Under the pieces are notes generated by a model. The model was given only the letters and a program-made list of their open reading frames with translations, made no database searches and had not been told where the DNA came from. A stretch of DNA of 64,000 nt, from positions 106,923 through 170,922 of the forward strand of contig QAOA01000533.1 of assembly GCA_003255065.1 (NCBI GenBank), written 5' to 3'. Position numbers and translations under genes: made by a program. The DNA is from Cercis canadensis (Eukaryota > Streptophyta > Magnoliopsida > Fabales > Fabaceae). Positions 22,815-34,577 of this stretch are shown here, one piece after another (the first letter of the stretch is position 1; the number at the start of each line of letters is the position of its first letter).

Positions 22815-24244
22815 CTAGCCATTAAGTTAACCAAGGAAATCTAGGGGCATATATTTTAGGCAGTGGACAGTGACACATTAACAGTGAGTGCTGTATGTAG
22901 GCTTATCATTAGCAAAGTTGTGACCAATGAAAAACCATTAGATAAACTAGGACATACATAGCATAACAAGCTAAGAAACGAGATAGTCTATAGCATGCTT
23001 TCATTAAAACAAAGTGTATAACATAATGAATTCCAAACAGCCAAGTCCTATTTGTAGCCTTAAGTATAGTCATAAGTCATGAGGTAATGAACACACATAA
23101 AAGGCTTAAAGGTAAAAGACAAGAATTTCCAAGTTTCCTAGTGAAACTTATATATATATAGCACCTAATATGTTCACATGAATTTGTATTTGGGTTTTGG
23201 AGAACACAAGTAGCTATGAGGCGCTACATTTTTGCACATGCACAGTAAGTCTATTTATTGAGTCATTTTGTCAAACACCTTATGTGCATGTTTAAACACA
23301 TATATAGAAATATCCCAAATTCAACTTGTAGTTCCTTCATAGTGGCCAAGACCAGCTCAAGCATATGTAAATTGAAAGAAAAGGAGGAAAATGTACCTGA
23401 AGGATGGAGAAATTTAAAAAATGCCCTTGTGCCCGAGTTGACTCGGTGTGGTGTGAATGTGAGATTGTGAGATGTGAATTTGTGCAAGAATGGGTGTGGA
23501 TGTGGGATTAGAGGGTGCAAAAAGGGTTTAGCACTTGAGTGGGTGAAGTGATATAGTGAGGTTGAAAGAGATTGGTGAGGGAGATTGGGTTGTTGAGGGA
23601 GTGAGAGGAGGAGAAGGAAAAGTGTGGAGAGAAAGTGGAGAAGGAGGTGAGGGAGTGCGTAGGGAAGAGAGGGAAGAAAGAAAAAAGGTGTTTTTGTTTT
23701 TAAAATCTAGACTCAAAATGCACCATTTTTAAAATCTGCGGCATCTTGGGTAGGGTGCTGCATTTGATGGCATACACAATTCATGACAAGATCATCAGAT
23801 CATATCCCTTAGAGAGGTAGTTTTTTTTATAAAGTTAAATTCATGTGCAGTTGCTGCCAAGTAATAATGTGGACGAGTCAAATGACTGATAATGAAAGCT
23901 TCATATATATATATATATATATATATAAAATTTACTAGATAGCTATCCGCTTGAGATGAATCAAAATCTAAATAATGTTGACAAACATTCAAAAACTAAA
24001 GAGGATATTTGATTATAGCTCAAATTGCTTTCACTCTCCCTTTGCTTGATAGGGCTTGATGGAAATGAACACAAACTAAGAAGTCATAACCGAAGACGAT
24101 ATGTGGATGTTATTTCAATTCTTCCACATTTCCATTGTTATCAAATCTATCATAGGTGCGTTATAGAATTAAAGTTATAATAGAAAATTCACTTACAAAA
24201 ATTAAAATAGAAAATGAGGAATAAATTAAGCTAACATATACTTC
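22815..24244 (-). other. probable upstream part of the Athila-like element, then intergenic sequence
   Basis: No coding region recognised. From 23560 to 23690 there is a long purine-rich run on the plus strand. An (AT)n run lies at about 23903-23927. Where the Athila-like element ends is not clear; no 5' LTR was found. Confidence 0.4.
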
Positions 24245-26333
24245 TCAAGATACAATGCATGCTTCAAGCTTAAATAAATGAAGATACCATTGTTTTATAT
24301 TATGCATTAAACATTTTGGCGCATATTGACAACCAAGGATAAGGTATTCCCTCAAATCCATGGAAGTTATGGCGAATGCCTTGAGCAACCAGCACAATTG
24401 ACCCTGAATTACCTTCAGCTTCATCCAATTGCTATTCTTGATCCTCCTTAAGTTCAAAGACGCAAGCACAAACATAACTATCAACATCAAGTTGTTGATT
24501 GTGCACAAGACTCTCATGAAAGAAGGAAATCAAATAGAACATGTTGTTCCTCACATGAAGAACTTGGTGTTCCTCAATCATAAGAGAGCCACATGTGTCC
24601 AAAGAGGGAAGCCACAAGGCAGCTGACCAGTGACATGCTTCAAGCCCTTTAGGATTTGTTTGGGAGTTGAAGGGGAAATGAAGGGGAATGATACAAGAGG
24701 AAAGAGAGGGAAAGGAAAAAAAGGGAATGTGAGAGATTTTTCTCTTGTATCAATGATTGAAATGGGCAAAATGAGAGGAAAGACAAAAAGAATTTTTTTT
24801 TTATAATTTTATAAATTTATCATTTATTTATAAAGTAAATATATTTAATATAAAGATTTAATATTGTTATCTAAATTGTGTTTGAAAAAATATTTAAAGA
24901 AATAAATAGAGGCATAATAGTAAACTACTCTTCTTAATTTCCTCTCCAAACTCTCCAAATTGGGGGAACACAAAAATGAAGGCAAAAAAGGAATGTGGGG
25001 GCTTGATGTTACCCTGGTTTCCTTCTCTTTTTTAATTTTGAACTCCCAAACAAGAGGATAGACACATTTACTCATTTCCTTTCCTCTCCTTTCCCTCCAA
25101 TTTTAACTCTCAAACAAATACTTATAGTTCTCTGTGGCACCATGTCATCCATTACACAAACATATTCTCCCACCTCTTTAGTGTGATCAGCCACCAATAC
25201 CGGGTTTAGTAAATCATAGGCAACAATTTGGGCTTCTTTCACTTCATTATTATAATCATTTTTATTCCTATTGTCAACAACCCGTAAGATTAAAAGCTTA
25301 CCATGTGCTATATATGCAGCACCCTCCCAATCTATGTGAACCAAATTGAAAGGCAAAGGACTAAAGGTTTTGTGGTAAGGTAGACTCCCATTCATCACAT
25401 CTTTTCAAGTCATAAGTCTTCTAAGAATTTTTTTCTCTCATAAACACATCTATTTTTGCTCTAAATTTAACTCTAACATAAATTTTCTCTTCCCTCTCAT
25501 CAATCAAACACACTTGGTAACACTGTTTCTCATAAAAAATATGAGTAGGAGGAGTAGGAAATTTTTGCCAGCCTCAATTATCTTTCACCTCACCTTCTTT
25601 CTCTAGGTTCAAGACTTGAAAGGCATCATCTTTATTTCCTGTAAAGCCATTATCATTTTCAACGTAGTTGTCATGGGCGTAGAGCTTTTGGTTGAGCGCA
25701 AATGCCAAGGTCCACCCCTTGTGACATTGTCCATAGTTAAAAGGAAATTTTGGACCCACTTGCCATTAACGCTGGCCAGCGAGGGTAATGTCACAAATCC
25801 AAATCTTTTAGGCAAATTCTCACCACTTAAAACGTAAATCTTGGAACGCACTGCCACCCGTGGCAGGCTTGTAGTTCTCATTACTACTATTGATATCATC
25901 ACTATCACTAGCACGGTAATTGATGACATGTTGGATGTAAGCATCCATGGTGTCGGGCAAAAACGTGAAGATTTTGGTCATCCAAATTATTGGTAATGAA
26001 GAATAGGACCAAATCAGTGCAGCATGAGAGTGGCCATGGCTGTGGCAGTTCAGGAATTCGCTTTGTTTCATTTGCCTTTATGGATTTAGTCAAATCAAGC
26101 ATATGGTTGACCTTATTGTGCAAGAGATGCACGTATTCTATATTTCCACTCTTCCAATCGTAGTTCCTCTCACGAAGTTCTTGAATGGTCAGTCCTCTCA
26201 CATATACCATTTTTTTTTGTGGCTTAGAATCAGAATTGATGAAAGAAAGCAGTGCTGCACAAGAATATATATTCAAGTCTATGAAAGAGTCTCCTCCACT
26301 AACCTTAGCAATACTTTGGCCTTTCCATGACAA
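24245..26333 (-). pseudogene. decayed protein-coding gene, possibly kelch/beta-propeller-like
   Basis: Several frames on the minus strand give one degraded protein. In order: SWKGQSIAKVSGGDSFIDLN, YVRGLTIQELRERNYDW, SKIYVLSGENLPKRFGF, LPSLASVNGKWV, WTLAFALNQKLYAHDNY, PFNLVHIDWEGAAYIAHGKL, DHTKEVGEYVCVMDDMV, then beyond a MITE CHWSAALWLPSLDTCGSLM and VRNNMFYLISFFHESLVHN. The blocks SKIYVLSGE and LNQKLYAHD resemble kelch blades, but I do not recognise the exact family. Frameshifts, stops and the MITE at 24652-25121 disable it. Confidence 0.55.
24652..25121. mobile_element. Tourist-like MITE (PIF/Harbinger type) inside the decayed gene
   Basis: 470 bases with inverted ends GGATTTGTTTGGGAGTT and, reversed, GTATTTGTTTGAGAGTT. 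TTA lies on both sides (24649-24651 and 25122-25124), the usual PIF/Harbinger target. The coding similarity of the host gene resumes on the other side, which supports insertion. Confidence 0.7.
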
Positions 26334-26400
26334 TATTTTTTAAGGGGATTTTATGATACTACATGGGTATGTCATACTATACTAACGTGACAAACATATA

Positions 26401-27055
26401 CTAGGAAGCATGGACATAGCAGTTTGCTACCGTGTCCGTGTGTCCAACACTTTGTGGACATGGACATAGCCACAACGCATGTCAGACACTTGTACTGACA
26501 TGTCAAAATTAAAAAATAATTTTTTCAGCTTGGACACACGGCTGGCACAACTTGGACATGGCTCATATATTGCTTGAACACGGCTTGCCATTTTTTCCAA
26601 TTTTATTTTAGAATTTTTTTTTGTTATCATGAAGAGGCTAACCTCTCACTTGATGATTATGGGATAAAGTGTTGTTAACCTCGCACTTGATGAACCAAAA
26701 ATGGAGGCCATGATTTTCATCGATGATTGAGATAAGAATTATCATGAAAAGGCAATTGAGGCCAATCAACAAGATTAGTATAATTTAATCTTTTTCTTGT
26801 ATGCAATAAATATGTTAAGGAAGGGATATATTAGAATGAATATGTGATATCCCTTCACTATTTTTTGTTGTGAAGGGATGAATTAGAATGACTTGTAAAT
26901 GTCCCTTGTAATTGTATTTATTTTAGAAGGGATATTAATATTTCATACAAGTGGGGTTTATATCCATTTTTTTGGTGAGAGAATATGATGTAAATGTTCA
27001 ATCTTTTGATAAATATGAATCTACTTAGAATTCTATTTGTCTTATTTGATTAATA

Positions 27056-27109
<54 letters not shown>

Positions 27110-27124
27110 TATATATATGCACAN

Positions 27125-27164
<40 letters not shown>

Positions 27165-27246
27165 GCAGATGCCATGTTGTGTCTTACATTTTTTTAGAAT
27201 TTCTCGTGTCTCATGTCGTGTTGTGTCTCATGTCCGTGCTTCCTAG
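26401..27246. mobile_element. hAT-like non-autonomous element with a (CA)n microsatellite
   Basis: It begins CTAGGAAGCATGGACA and ends, reversed, CTAGGAAGCACGGACA. The flanks AACATATA (26393-26400) and AACATATG (27247-27254) match at 7 of 8 bases, the 8-base duplication of hAT elements. A (CA)n tract with an N at 27124 spans about 27055-27160. No transposase is seen. Confidence 0.75.
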
Positions 27247-27488
27247 AACATATGTAATTTCTATATTTTATTATATATAAAATATAATTTATCATTTTTT
27301 TTTAAACAAATTGAAAAACACGTGTTATTCACACATTAATTATTTCTTTGTGATATGACATATGACATAAATACCAAGAGTATCTAAGAAACCCTTTTTG
27401 TTTTTTTTGTTTTTTATGGAGATTTCTTAGATACCTTAGGTAGGGATGTGCTATGCCATACTACATGAGAACAACCAATGCGTACATG

Positions 27489-27618
27489 ACATGTGTAATT
27501 GACAACCTCAAGTTAATGGTTTTCAAATTTGTTTGAGAGAATGTGATAAGTTATATTTTATAACCAATAAAATATGAAAATTATGTCTTAACGGCAGATG
27601 CTTGCCATGCTAGTGTAG
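27489..27618. repeat. 130-base duplication ending at an assembly gap (partner 27620-27749)
   Basis: The sequence immediately left of the N at 27619 is repeated immediately right of it, with two differences. The copies abut the N exactly, as expected for two overlapping contig ends that were not merged. Confidence 0.9.
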
Positions 27619-29394
27619 NACATGTGTAATTGACAACCTCAAGTTAATGGTTTTCAAATTTGTTTGAGAGAATGTGATAAGTTATATTTTATAACCAATA
27701 AAATATGAAAATTATGTCTTAACGGTAGATGCTTGTCATGCTAGTGTAGTATGACATACTCATGTAATACCATAGAGTTCCATTTTTTTATTTGTGTATT
27801 TTGTTCTTTTTTTTTTTCATTGAAATCTTTCTTTGTAAGGGAAGGTAATAATTATATTAACAATTTATTTGTAATGATAAAATACAATGAAAAAGTTAGA
27901 AATATAATTTTTTAATGAAAAATCACTACAAGAAAAATGTTGTTTAGTCACAGACTTTTCTCATGGACTAAAATTCCGTGAGAAAATATTGCGATTTATC
28001 ACAGATTTTCTCACGAAATATGACTATGGAGATGTTCTCACGGGCATTGAAGTTTGTGAGAAATATCATTGAGAAAGTCTGTGAGAAATCGTGTCCAACT
28101 GTCGTCATTAAGTTTTTCGTTATTTTCACAGAAAGTGTCCATAAGAAATTTTGAAGTTTCTCACGGACTTTCTCATGGACAACTAAATCCGTGAAAACTT
28201 CCTCGAGAAAGTCCGTAAGAAACTTCAATGCACCGTTTCACTTAAAATTTAAATCTTTAAGGGTTTTTCTCATGAAAAAAAATCTGTGAGAAAACCTATT
28301 TTTCTTCTTCCTCATAAACTCGCCGCTGCCATTCTCCATTTTTAATATTTTCAAGCTTTTCTCTCCCTACTCTCTTCCCTCTAGGCATGAGGCATTTTTG
28401 CACCATTCTTGGCGGCAGTGGTTGGGTTTTCCGGCGGTCCATCTCAGCTTTCATCTTATTGGTTTAGTTTTTTGATTTATAGCTCAATGACGTAGGTTCA
28501 GTATCCCTCTCTTGTCTAAGCTTTCTTTATTAAATTATTATCCATTTGTACCTCTAGCCTCTAGCTTTGTTTTAGTCTAGTGTTGGACAAAATTAACAAG
28601 CATTGGTTACTAAATTAACCCACAAAGCATTGGTTACACATTAATATGAAATATAATATCTAATCTAGTTTAACTATAATGTTGCCAAATGTGTAGTATG
28701 AAGTAATATAAAGTAATGTGTAATTAGTAGAAATTTTTTTATAGGATGCCCCTAAAACTTTAGTCAACAACTTTGATATTGCACAATGCACACATGTGTG
28801 ATGTGCAACTAGACATTTCTCTTTATATACATATCATTTGTATATTGCTAAGTTACAAGGAGTTTGTATGACAATCTTGACCCTTGTATTCATTTTGGGG
28901 CAAATAGCTGCATGTAATGTGACATTTATTTTAGGTTTTGCATATGGGTATGGGTAGAGTGACAATTCTAGCTATTTGTGGGCACAACTTAGTAGAAATT
29001 TTTGTTTAGCCTAAGGGAAAGGGACAAGAGGCAAGTTGATGATTTGATTTCGAGAGTGGAGAATTATAATGAATGTTTGTGGATGTTCATATCTTTGGGG
29101 GGGGGGGGGGGGGTCCTATTATATGACCCTTGCAAATGTTATATGGTTGTATATGAGTTGTGTCCTACCATTTAGTACCCTAATTGAACTTCCATAAGTG
29201 TTAGTTTCCAAATTGGATTGGATTACTCAAATGAATTATACATCTATGATATGTTAGCATTGTTTTTGTTTTTCTTATTACATTTAATTGGGTTGATAAC
29301 ATTTTAGAGCATTTATAAACAATTTTTCTTTGATGTTAAGTTCATTTGTCGCCTAATCAAGTTTGTAAAAGATTTNATTTTTTTTCCATGATCA

Positions 29395-29415
29395 TATGTT
29401 TAAATACATATAGAT
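29395..29415 (+). promoter_or_regulatory. possible TATA region of the cysteine-rich gene
   Basis: TAAATACATATAG about 90 bases before the ATG at 29495 is a plausible TATA element; this is only motif matching in AT-rich DNA. An N at 29376 lies just upstream. Confidence 0.3.
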
Positions 29416-29494
29416 TCTGTGAATTGTTTATATATTCAATTTATTTGAGATTAGTAACAATATTAGTACAAGACTAGAGGAACAGAAAAAAACT

Positions 29495-29887
29495 ATGGCA
29501 AGAAATGGCAAGACACAAATTGGAGCAATGGTGATACTGATGTTGATAGTGCTGGTGTCCACAACTCAAGAGCAAGATGATCCTAAACAATATCTAGAGG
29601 AAATCAAAAGATTGATTAAGGAATACTGTGACAAACGTTGTGATGAATGGATTAAAGAATTTTCATTTCTTCCACATGTTTCACGCCAATCAATGCATGC
29701 TTGTTGTATTGGAACATGTAGGATGTTTCAAATATGTGGGCACTGCAAAGAACATTGCATCAGAAAATTTGGGGAGGATATAGAACATCAACTAAAGCAT
29801 CCACATCGGAAGGCTTTTAATAAATGTCAAATTGAATGCCAATGCACTTTTGATTTGTTGAGGTCTTTAAAAAAAGAAAAGAACTAA
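29495..29887 (+). CDS. secreted cysteine-rich protein with four CxxxC motifs, family not recognised
   Basis: An intact 130-codon ORF. Residues 1-25 have a basic start and a hydrophobic core (GAMVILMLIVLVSTTQ), a good secretion signal with likely cleavage near residue 25. The rest has 11 cysteines at 45, 49, 70, 71, 75, 81, 84, 88, 111, 115 and 117. They form CDKRC, CIGTC, CKEHC and CQIEC, that is four CxxxC units between charged, probably helical segments. Paired CxxxC motifs occur in alpha-hairpinin and some thionin-like plant peptides, but the spacing here does not let me assign a family. The ATG context (ACTATGGC) is good. It lies within the CACTA interval and has no visible stop or frameshift. 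An extracellular defence or signalling role is possible but unproven. Confidence 0.7.
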   Translation: MARNGKTQIGAMVILMLIVLVSTTQEQDDPKQYLEEIKRLIKEYCDKRCDEWIKEFSFLPHVSRQSMHACCIGTCRMFQICGHCKEHCIRKFGEDIEHQLKHPHRKAFNKCQIECQCTFDLLRSLKKEKN

Positions 29888-30113
29888 GAGTTCATGAAGA
29901 AAACTAAGTTTCAAAACATATTCCTATGGTTTTTTTTTTTTTTTCATTTGTAAGTAAATAGCAATTGCTTTTGTAATCGAGAGAATTCGAACCGGAGAAA
30001 GATATGAGGAGACTTACCTTATGATTAGAGCACACTCCATTATGCTAGAGCTCTTCCTCTATTCCTATCATATTTAATCAATTATGTCAATTATATTATG
30101 GCTCATTTACCTG
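29888..30113. other. 3' flank of the cysteine-rich gene
   Basis: No coding region. A T-run at 29931-29944 and AT-rich sequence follow the stop; the polyadenylation site could not be fixed. Confidence 0.4.
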
Positions 30114-30548
30114 AATATTACACTTTAGCAATAAAATTATATATCTATAACACTTTCTAACTTAATTACCTAGCTATTACAGTTCTTAAAAAATTAAAAA
30201 AAAAAAAAGTTTTTCTAACATGTGAGGACCACCGGACACGCTAATAGCCATGCGGCGTGTTCACGTGGGACACGCCGGTAGCCAATTGGTGTGCTCCGTC
30301 TTGTCCATTTTGGGCAGCTTTTCCTTTATCTTTTTTTTTTTTTTTAATTATTATATACAAGAAAAGACAGTTGAATGCTGAACAAGAAAGGACACACCAT
30401 GAGCGTGACCATTGGCTTGTTTAGTGGTCCTCACATGTCGGTTATGCTTCTTTTTTTTTTGTCTTTAATTTTTTTAAAATTGTAATATTTAAGTAATTAA
30501 GTTAGAAACTGTTATAAACTGGTAAATTTGTTTGTAAAGTGTAATATT
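30114..30548. mobile_element. MITE-like inverted repeat
   Basis: Arms of about 130 bases: AATATTACACTTTA at the left and the same string reversed at the right end, then TTTCTAACTTAATTAC and CATGTGAGGACCAC in both arms. The loop is GC-richer. Target duplication not identified. Confidence 0.65.
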
Positions 30549-30569
30549 TATGTCAAAGATTNAAAAAAA

Positions 30570-32392
30570 AATAAAGTAAGATAAATGAAAGTCTCTTGCT
30601 CTTAACTTGCAGCAAAGCCTTCTCGAGCAGAGCCTTCTAACTTGCCCACGACAACAATCACTCTTAGTCATATGTCAAATTGCTCAAGGAAACACCAAAT
30701 TCAAGTTAAAAGATTCACAACCAAATATCATTATCTCAAGTATATTTCGCCTCAAGCATACAAGAAAGATCCTGAATGACACCTGATAAATAAAGACCAG
30801 AACTTAGAGAAATTAATAACCCAATAATTATTCCAAATTGAACTCAAAAATAAATTTAAAACAACCACCCCAAAAGTATGACTACCAATTAGCTTTCACA
30901 TAGGCAAATGCAGAAATTACCAAATTAACATGCCAATATCTCCTATGCAATGCTTAGAACTAAGCTAACAACTCACAAAAATGGAACAATGGAAAATTAA
31001 GAAAAGATCACTTCGACAGAATCCAAAACAGCCGCATTCAAAATAAAACTAGAAGCAGGGAAAAAATGAAAAAAAAATCAAAAAAATTGCATACATCGAA
31101 CAAACACATCTTGTGGTTCTAAAAAAACAAGAATCATACAATTTGAAGCTGTATAACTCAAATTAGGGACAAAAGACTAAACATTACTGGAGATAGGGAA
31201 GCAATGTTAATGTAGCAAGTGAACAGCCATACTCAAATTGAAATTGGGAGCAAGTTAGATGTGAAAAAATTCTAAAAATTTTATACATTGAAGACACATA
31301 TCTTAAGGTTCGAACAAGATGAGAATCATGCAATTTGGAATTATATAGTGCAAATTATAGAAAAAAGACTAAACACTACCAGAGATAGGGCAATAGTGTC
31401 AGTGCAGCAGTGAACAACTATATTCAAACCGAAACTGGGAGCAAGATAGAGATGCAAAAATTCTAAAAATTACATACATTGAAGATATATGTCTTACAGT
31501 TCTTACGAGTTAAAAAATTCACAAATCCAAGTTGTATAGTTCCAAAAATAAATTAAACACTGAGTGCTGCCAGACAGAAAACTGACAGCAGTGAAAATGG
31601 CATGCAAGCATTCTTTTCCATGCTAAAGCCATGACAAATCAGTTTTAAAACCACTCCACAATAAGGCAAGCAACTAAATCCCAGTAAAAACAACATCTCA
31701 ACACATGACATCAAAGATAACTAATTTTGGGTACCAAATGACCTATTGATCAATCAAAAGAACAACTTCTTAACCAAAATTCCAGCAGCAATGGAACATG
31801 GTAGGACAACAGTGAAAATACACCAAAACAACACTTCAAAACAACCTAAAGCAACACTCAAAATTCTATAAAAAAAAAAAAAACATGATAACATCCTAGA
31901 ATTGATCTCTAAAATAGGGCCTTAAACAATATCACAGCAATACCCAAAGCTGCCATCAAACAAGCATCAAAATAACATGAAAAATAACAACTCCAACCTG
32001 AATAATAATAGTAACGGCCAGATCAAAATATACCACAAACAGCCTCCAATTGGTCATTAAAACAACAAATCAAAAGAACCCAAACAAGCCACCATTTAGA
32101 CAGTAAAATAATAAAGAAGGGAAATCAGAACAACTGAATGCAAGCCCTCAAAACAGAGGGAAAGTGCTAATGAGACAACCTCCAAAACCAAGCGAATTGA
32201 AATCCAAAAAAGAAGCTAATATAGCACCCCAACGTAACTTAAAACATCACTCAAAATTCAAGGAACAAGAAAAGCACAAATTAGGCTCAATCATTCAAAA
32301 CCCCAAATATGATATATGACATTTATTATGAATCATTCTAAATTAAGTTCCCTTCCAAACAAACAAGGCCAAAGACTTTTGATCATATGAAA
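30570..32392. other. A-rich sequence without a recognisable gene
   Basis: Long AT-rich, A-biased sequence with internal loosely repeated units: AAATTGGGAGCAAGTTAGA near 31243 resembles AAACTGGGAGCAAGATAGA near 31433. Together with 34578-35626 it may be one LTR in minus orientation split by the Pack-MULE; only the outer end at 35626 (reversed, TGTAGATACCGTATTTTG) looks LTR-like. Confidence 0.35.
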
Positions 32393-32401
32393 TTAACTCT
32401 C

Positions 32402-34568
32402 GAGTAAAACACTTTTTTTGTCCTTGGAAAATTCAGCTAATGACAAATTAGTCTTTCAAAAATTTTTGGTGACAATTAGGTCCTTGAATTGTTATTCCAT
32501 CTAACAAATTAGTCATTCGTTTGGTGACGTTAAGTGAGGTTGGATGGAAAAGTCCACATGACACGTTAAGTGTTGACGTGTCACCTTAAAAAAAAAATCT
32601 ATTGATGTGGCACCTAAAAAAAATTTCTCTCTCTCTCTTTCTCCATCCTCACTCTCATCTCTCTCTCTCTCACCCTCATCTCTCATCTCTTATCTCTCTC
32701 TCTCATTTCTCTCTTGACACGTTAAGTGTTGACGTGTCACCTTAAAAAAAAAAATCTATTGATGTGGCACTTAAAAAAAATTTCTCTCTCTCTCTTTCTC
32801 CATCCTCACTCTCATCTCTCTCTTTCTCACCCTCATCTCTCATCTCTTATCTCTCTCTCTCATTTCTCTCATAAATGCTTTCTCTCTCCATCCATTTGTT
32901 ATGCTCTATTTTTTACGTGCAGAAGAAGCTTGAACATGCAGAGCACCAAGTGACAAATACAAGCCACACTTTGAAAGTCATTGAGGAAGAAAATGAATCT
33001 GTCAAGTTGAAACTTTCACAGGGTTCGAATAAGGCACAGGTTCGAATTAAGTTCCCTTCCAAACTTTCAGGTGGCTTATCTAGAGCATAGGAACTTGTGG
33101 CTGAATTGAGTCAGTTAAAGGAGAAATTGGATGAGAGAGAAAGGGAGGTTTCAACCCTCACTCAGATGCATGAGGAGTATGAGAATGAATCCTTAAATCG
33201 TATCAGGGCATTAGAGGCACAGGTTGTAGATCTGGAGGTCGAATTATAATCATCGCATACCCAGAAAAGAGATATGGAAATGCAAATTAAAAATAGCACA
33301 ATTGAAGCAAGATAACTGGGAGAGGACAAGTTAGGGCTACAAAACCAAATTTTAGAGCTTGAAATGAAGTTCAAAGAAAGAGAACACGAACTATCTGCTC
33401 TCATGAAGAAACTTGAAGATAATAAGAATGAGTCATTGTCCAAAACAACAGATTTGACATCTCTGATGAACAATCTGCTAACCAATATAGACATGTTACA
33501 TGCTTAGAAAGATGAATTGGATGAATAGATGATTCATAAAAGTAATGAAACATCAACTCAAAGTCAAAAGCATTACGGATCAGGTCAATGTATTGCAGTA
33601 GGAAGTGGAGTTCCTACAACACCAAAAGTCTGACTTGGAAGATCAACTTGAGAAAAAGACCCAAGAAATTTTAGAGTACATGATGCAAATACAAACTCTA
33701 AAAGAGGAGGTTGCAAACAAAATTCTGGATCAACAGAGACTTGTGGAAGATAATGAAAATTTAACCATGCAAATAAGGAATCTGGAACTAGAGGTGAACT
33801 CCATAAAGAGCCAAAAGAGTGAAGTTGAAGAGCAAATACGGGCTAGCAACCTTGAGATCAGTTAGCAGAGGGAGGAGAAGTTGGGGCTGTAAGACAAAAT
33901 AATTGAATTGGAGAAAATATTAGCAAAAAGAGAGTCTGAATTCTTTGTTCTGCAGTATAAAATTACTACAAGCTTCGTTGGTCGAACCAAAAGCTTTGAG
34001 TCATAGAACAATTACTTAGTGAGAATGAAGAGAGCTTTAGAAAGACAGAACAAAAGTTCTTGCAAGATCAAAGAGCACTTGAAGACAGGATTGCCACTCT
34101 GTTAGCAATAATTGTTGCTAACAATGAATCTTATCAAGAAATGACTACCAGTATCAAAGAGAGCGTGAATATTATGATGACTAGCATGGAAACCGTGGCC
34201 TCAAAATTTGTTGACGAATATAAAAATTATGAGAACTCTATTTCAAACATCTCACATGAGCTTCAGATTGGAAAGAACTAAGTTAGAGAGAAGAATAAGG
34301 AAAAAAGATTAGTTGAAGAATGACAAAGAGCATTTGGGGAAGAGAGAGATAAGAGAGAGAGAATTTTTTTTAAAATTTTTTTTAGGTGCCATGTCAGCAC
34401 TTAACGTGCCACGTGGACTTTTCCATCCAACCTCACTTAACATCACCAAATAGAGGACTAATTTGTCAGATGAAATAACAATTCAAGGACCTAATTGTCA
34501 CCAAATTTTTTTGAAAGACTAATTTGTCATTGGCTGAATTTTCCAAGGACGAAAAAAAGATTTTACTC
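32402..34568. mobile_element. Pack-MULE carrying a COP1-interactive-protein-1-like fragment
   Basis: Inverted ends of about 190 bases begin GAGTAAAACACTTTTTTTGT at the left and, reversed, GAGTAAAATCTTTTTTTCGT at the right; both continue with CCTTGGAAAATTCAGC. Flanks TTAACTCTC (32393-32401) and TTAACTCTT (34569-34577) match at 8 of 9 bases, the Mutator-type duplication. A TIR-proximal block of about 150 bases (GTTGACGTGTCACC plus CT-rich sequence) is tandemly repeated at 32565-32712 and 32716-32868. No transposase is seen. Confidence 0.9.
32922..34300 (+). pseudogene. captured coiled-coil gene fragment, COP1-interactive protein 1 (CIP1)-like
   Basis: After an apparent intron end (TTTTTTACGTGCAG at about 32910-32923) the plus strand reads KKLEHAEHQVTNTSHTLKV, LVAELSQLKEKLDEREREV, IRALEAQVVDLEVEL, LGLQNQILELEMKFKERE, ELSALMKKLEDNKNESLSK, then EFLQHQKSDLEDQLEKKTQ, QTLKEEVANKILDQQRLVED and IATLLAIIVANNESYQEMTT. 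This heptad-rich sequence fits plant CIP1-like long coiled-coil proteins, which associate with the photomorphogenesis regulator COP1 or the cytoskeleton. Many in-frame stops disable it. Retention of an intron end implies capture from genomic DNA, not from an mRNA. Confidence 0.75.
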
Positions 34569-34577
34569 TTAACTCTT

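Larger units (their letters stand above)
26350..27776. mobile_element. outer inverted-repeat element enclosing a hAT-like MITE
   Basis: The left end (TACATGGGTATGTCATACTA at about 26360) and, reversed, the right end (TACATGAGTATGTCATACTA at about 27756) are inverted repeats of about 45 bases. No target duplication could be fixed. Its interior includes a hairpin at 27378-27442 around TATCTAAGAAA and an assembly-gap duplication. Confidence 0.55.

Noticed and set aside
27055-27160. CRISPR-like or other ordered repeats in the CA tract
   Set aside because: Simple (CA)n microsatellite; this is a plant nuclear sequence.
33162-33494. 110-codon minus-strand ORF
   Set aside because: It is the antisense shadow of the CIP1-like coiled-coil relic.
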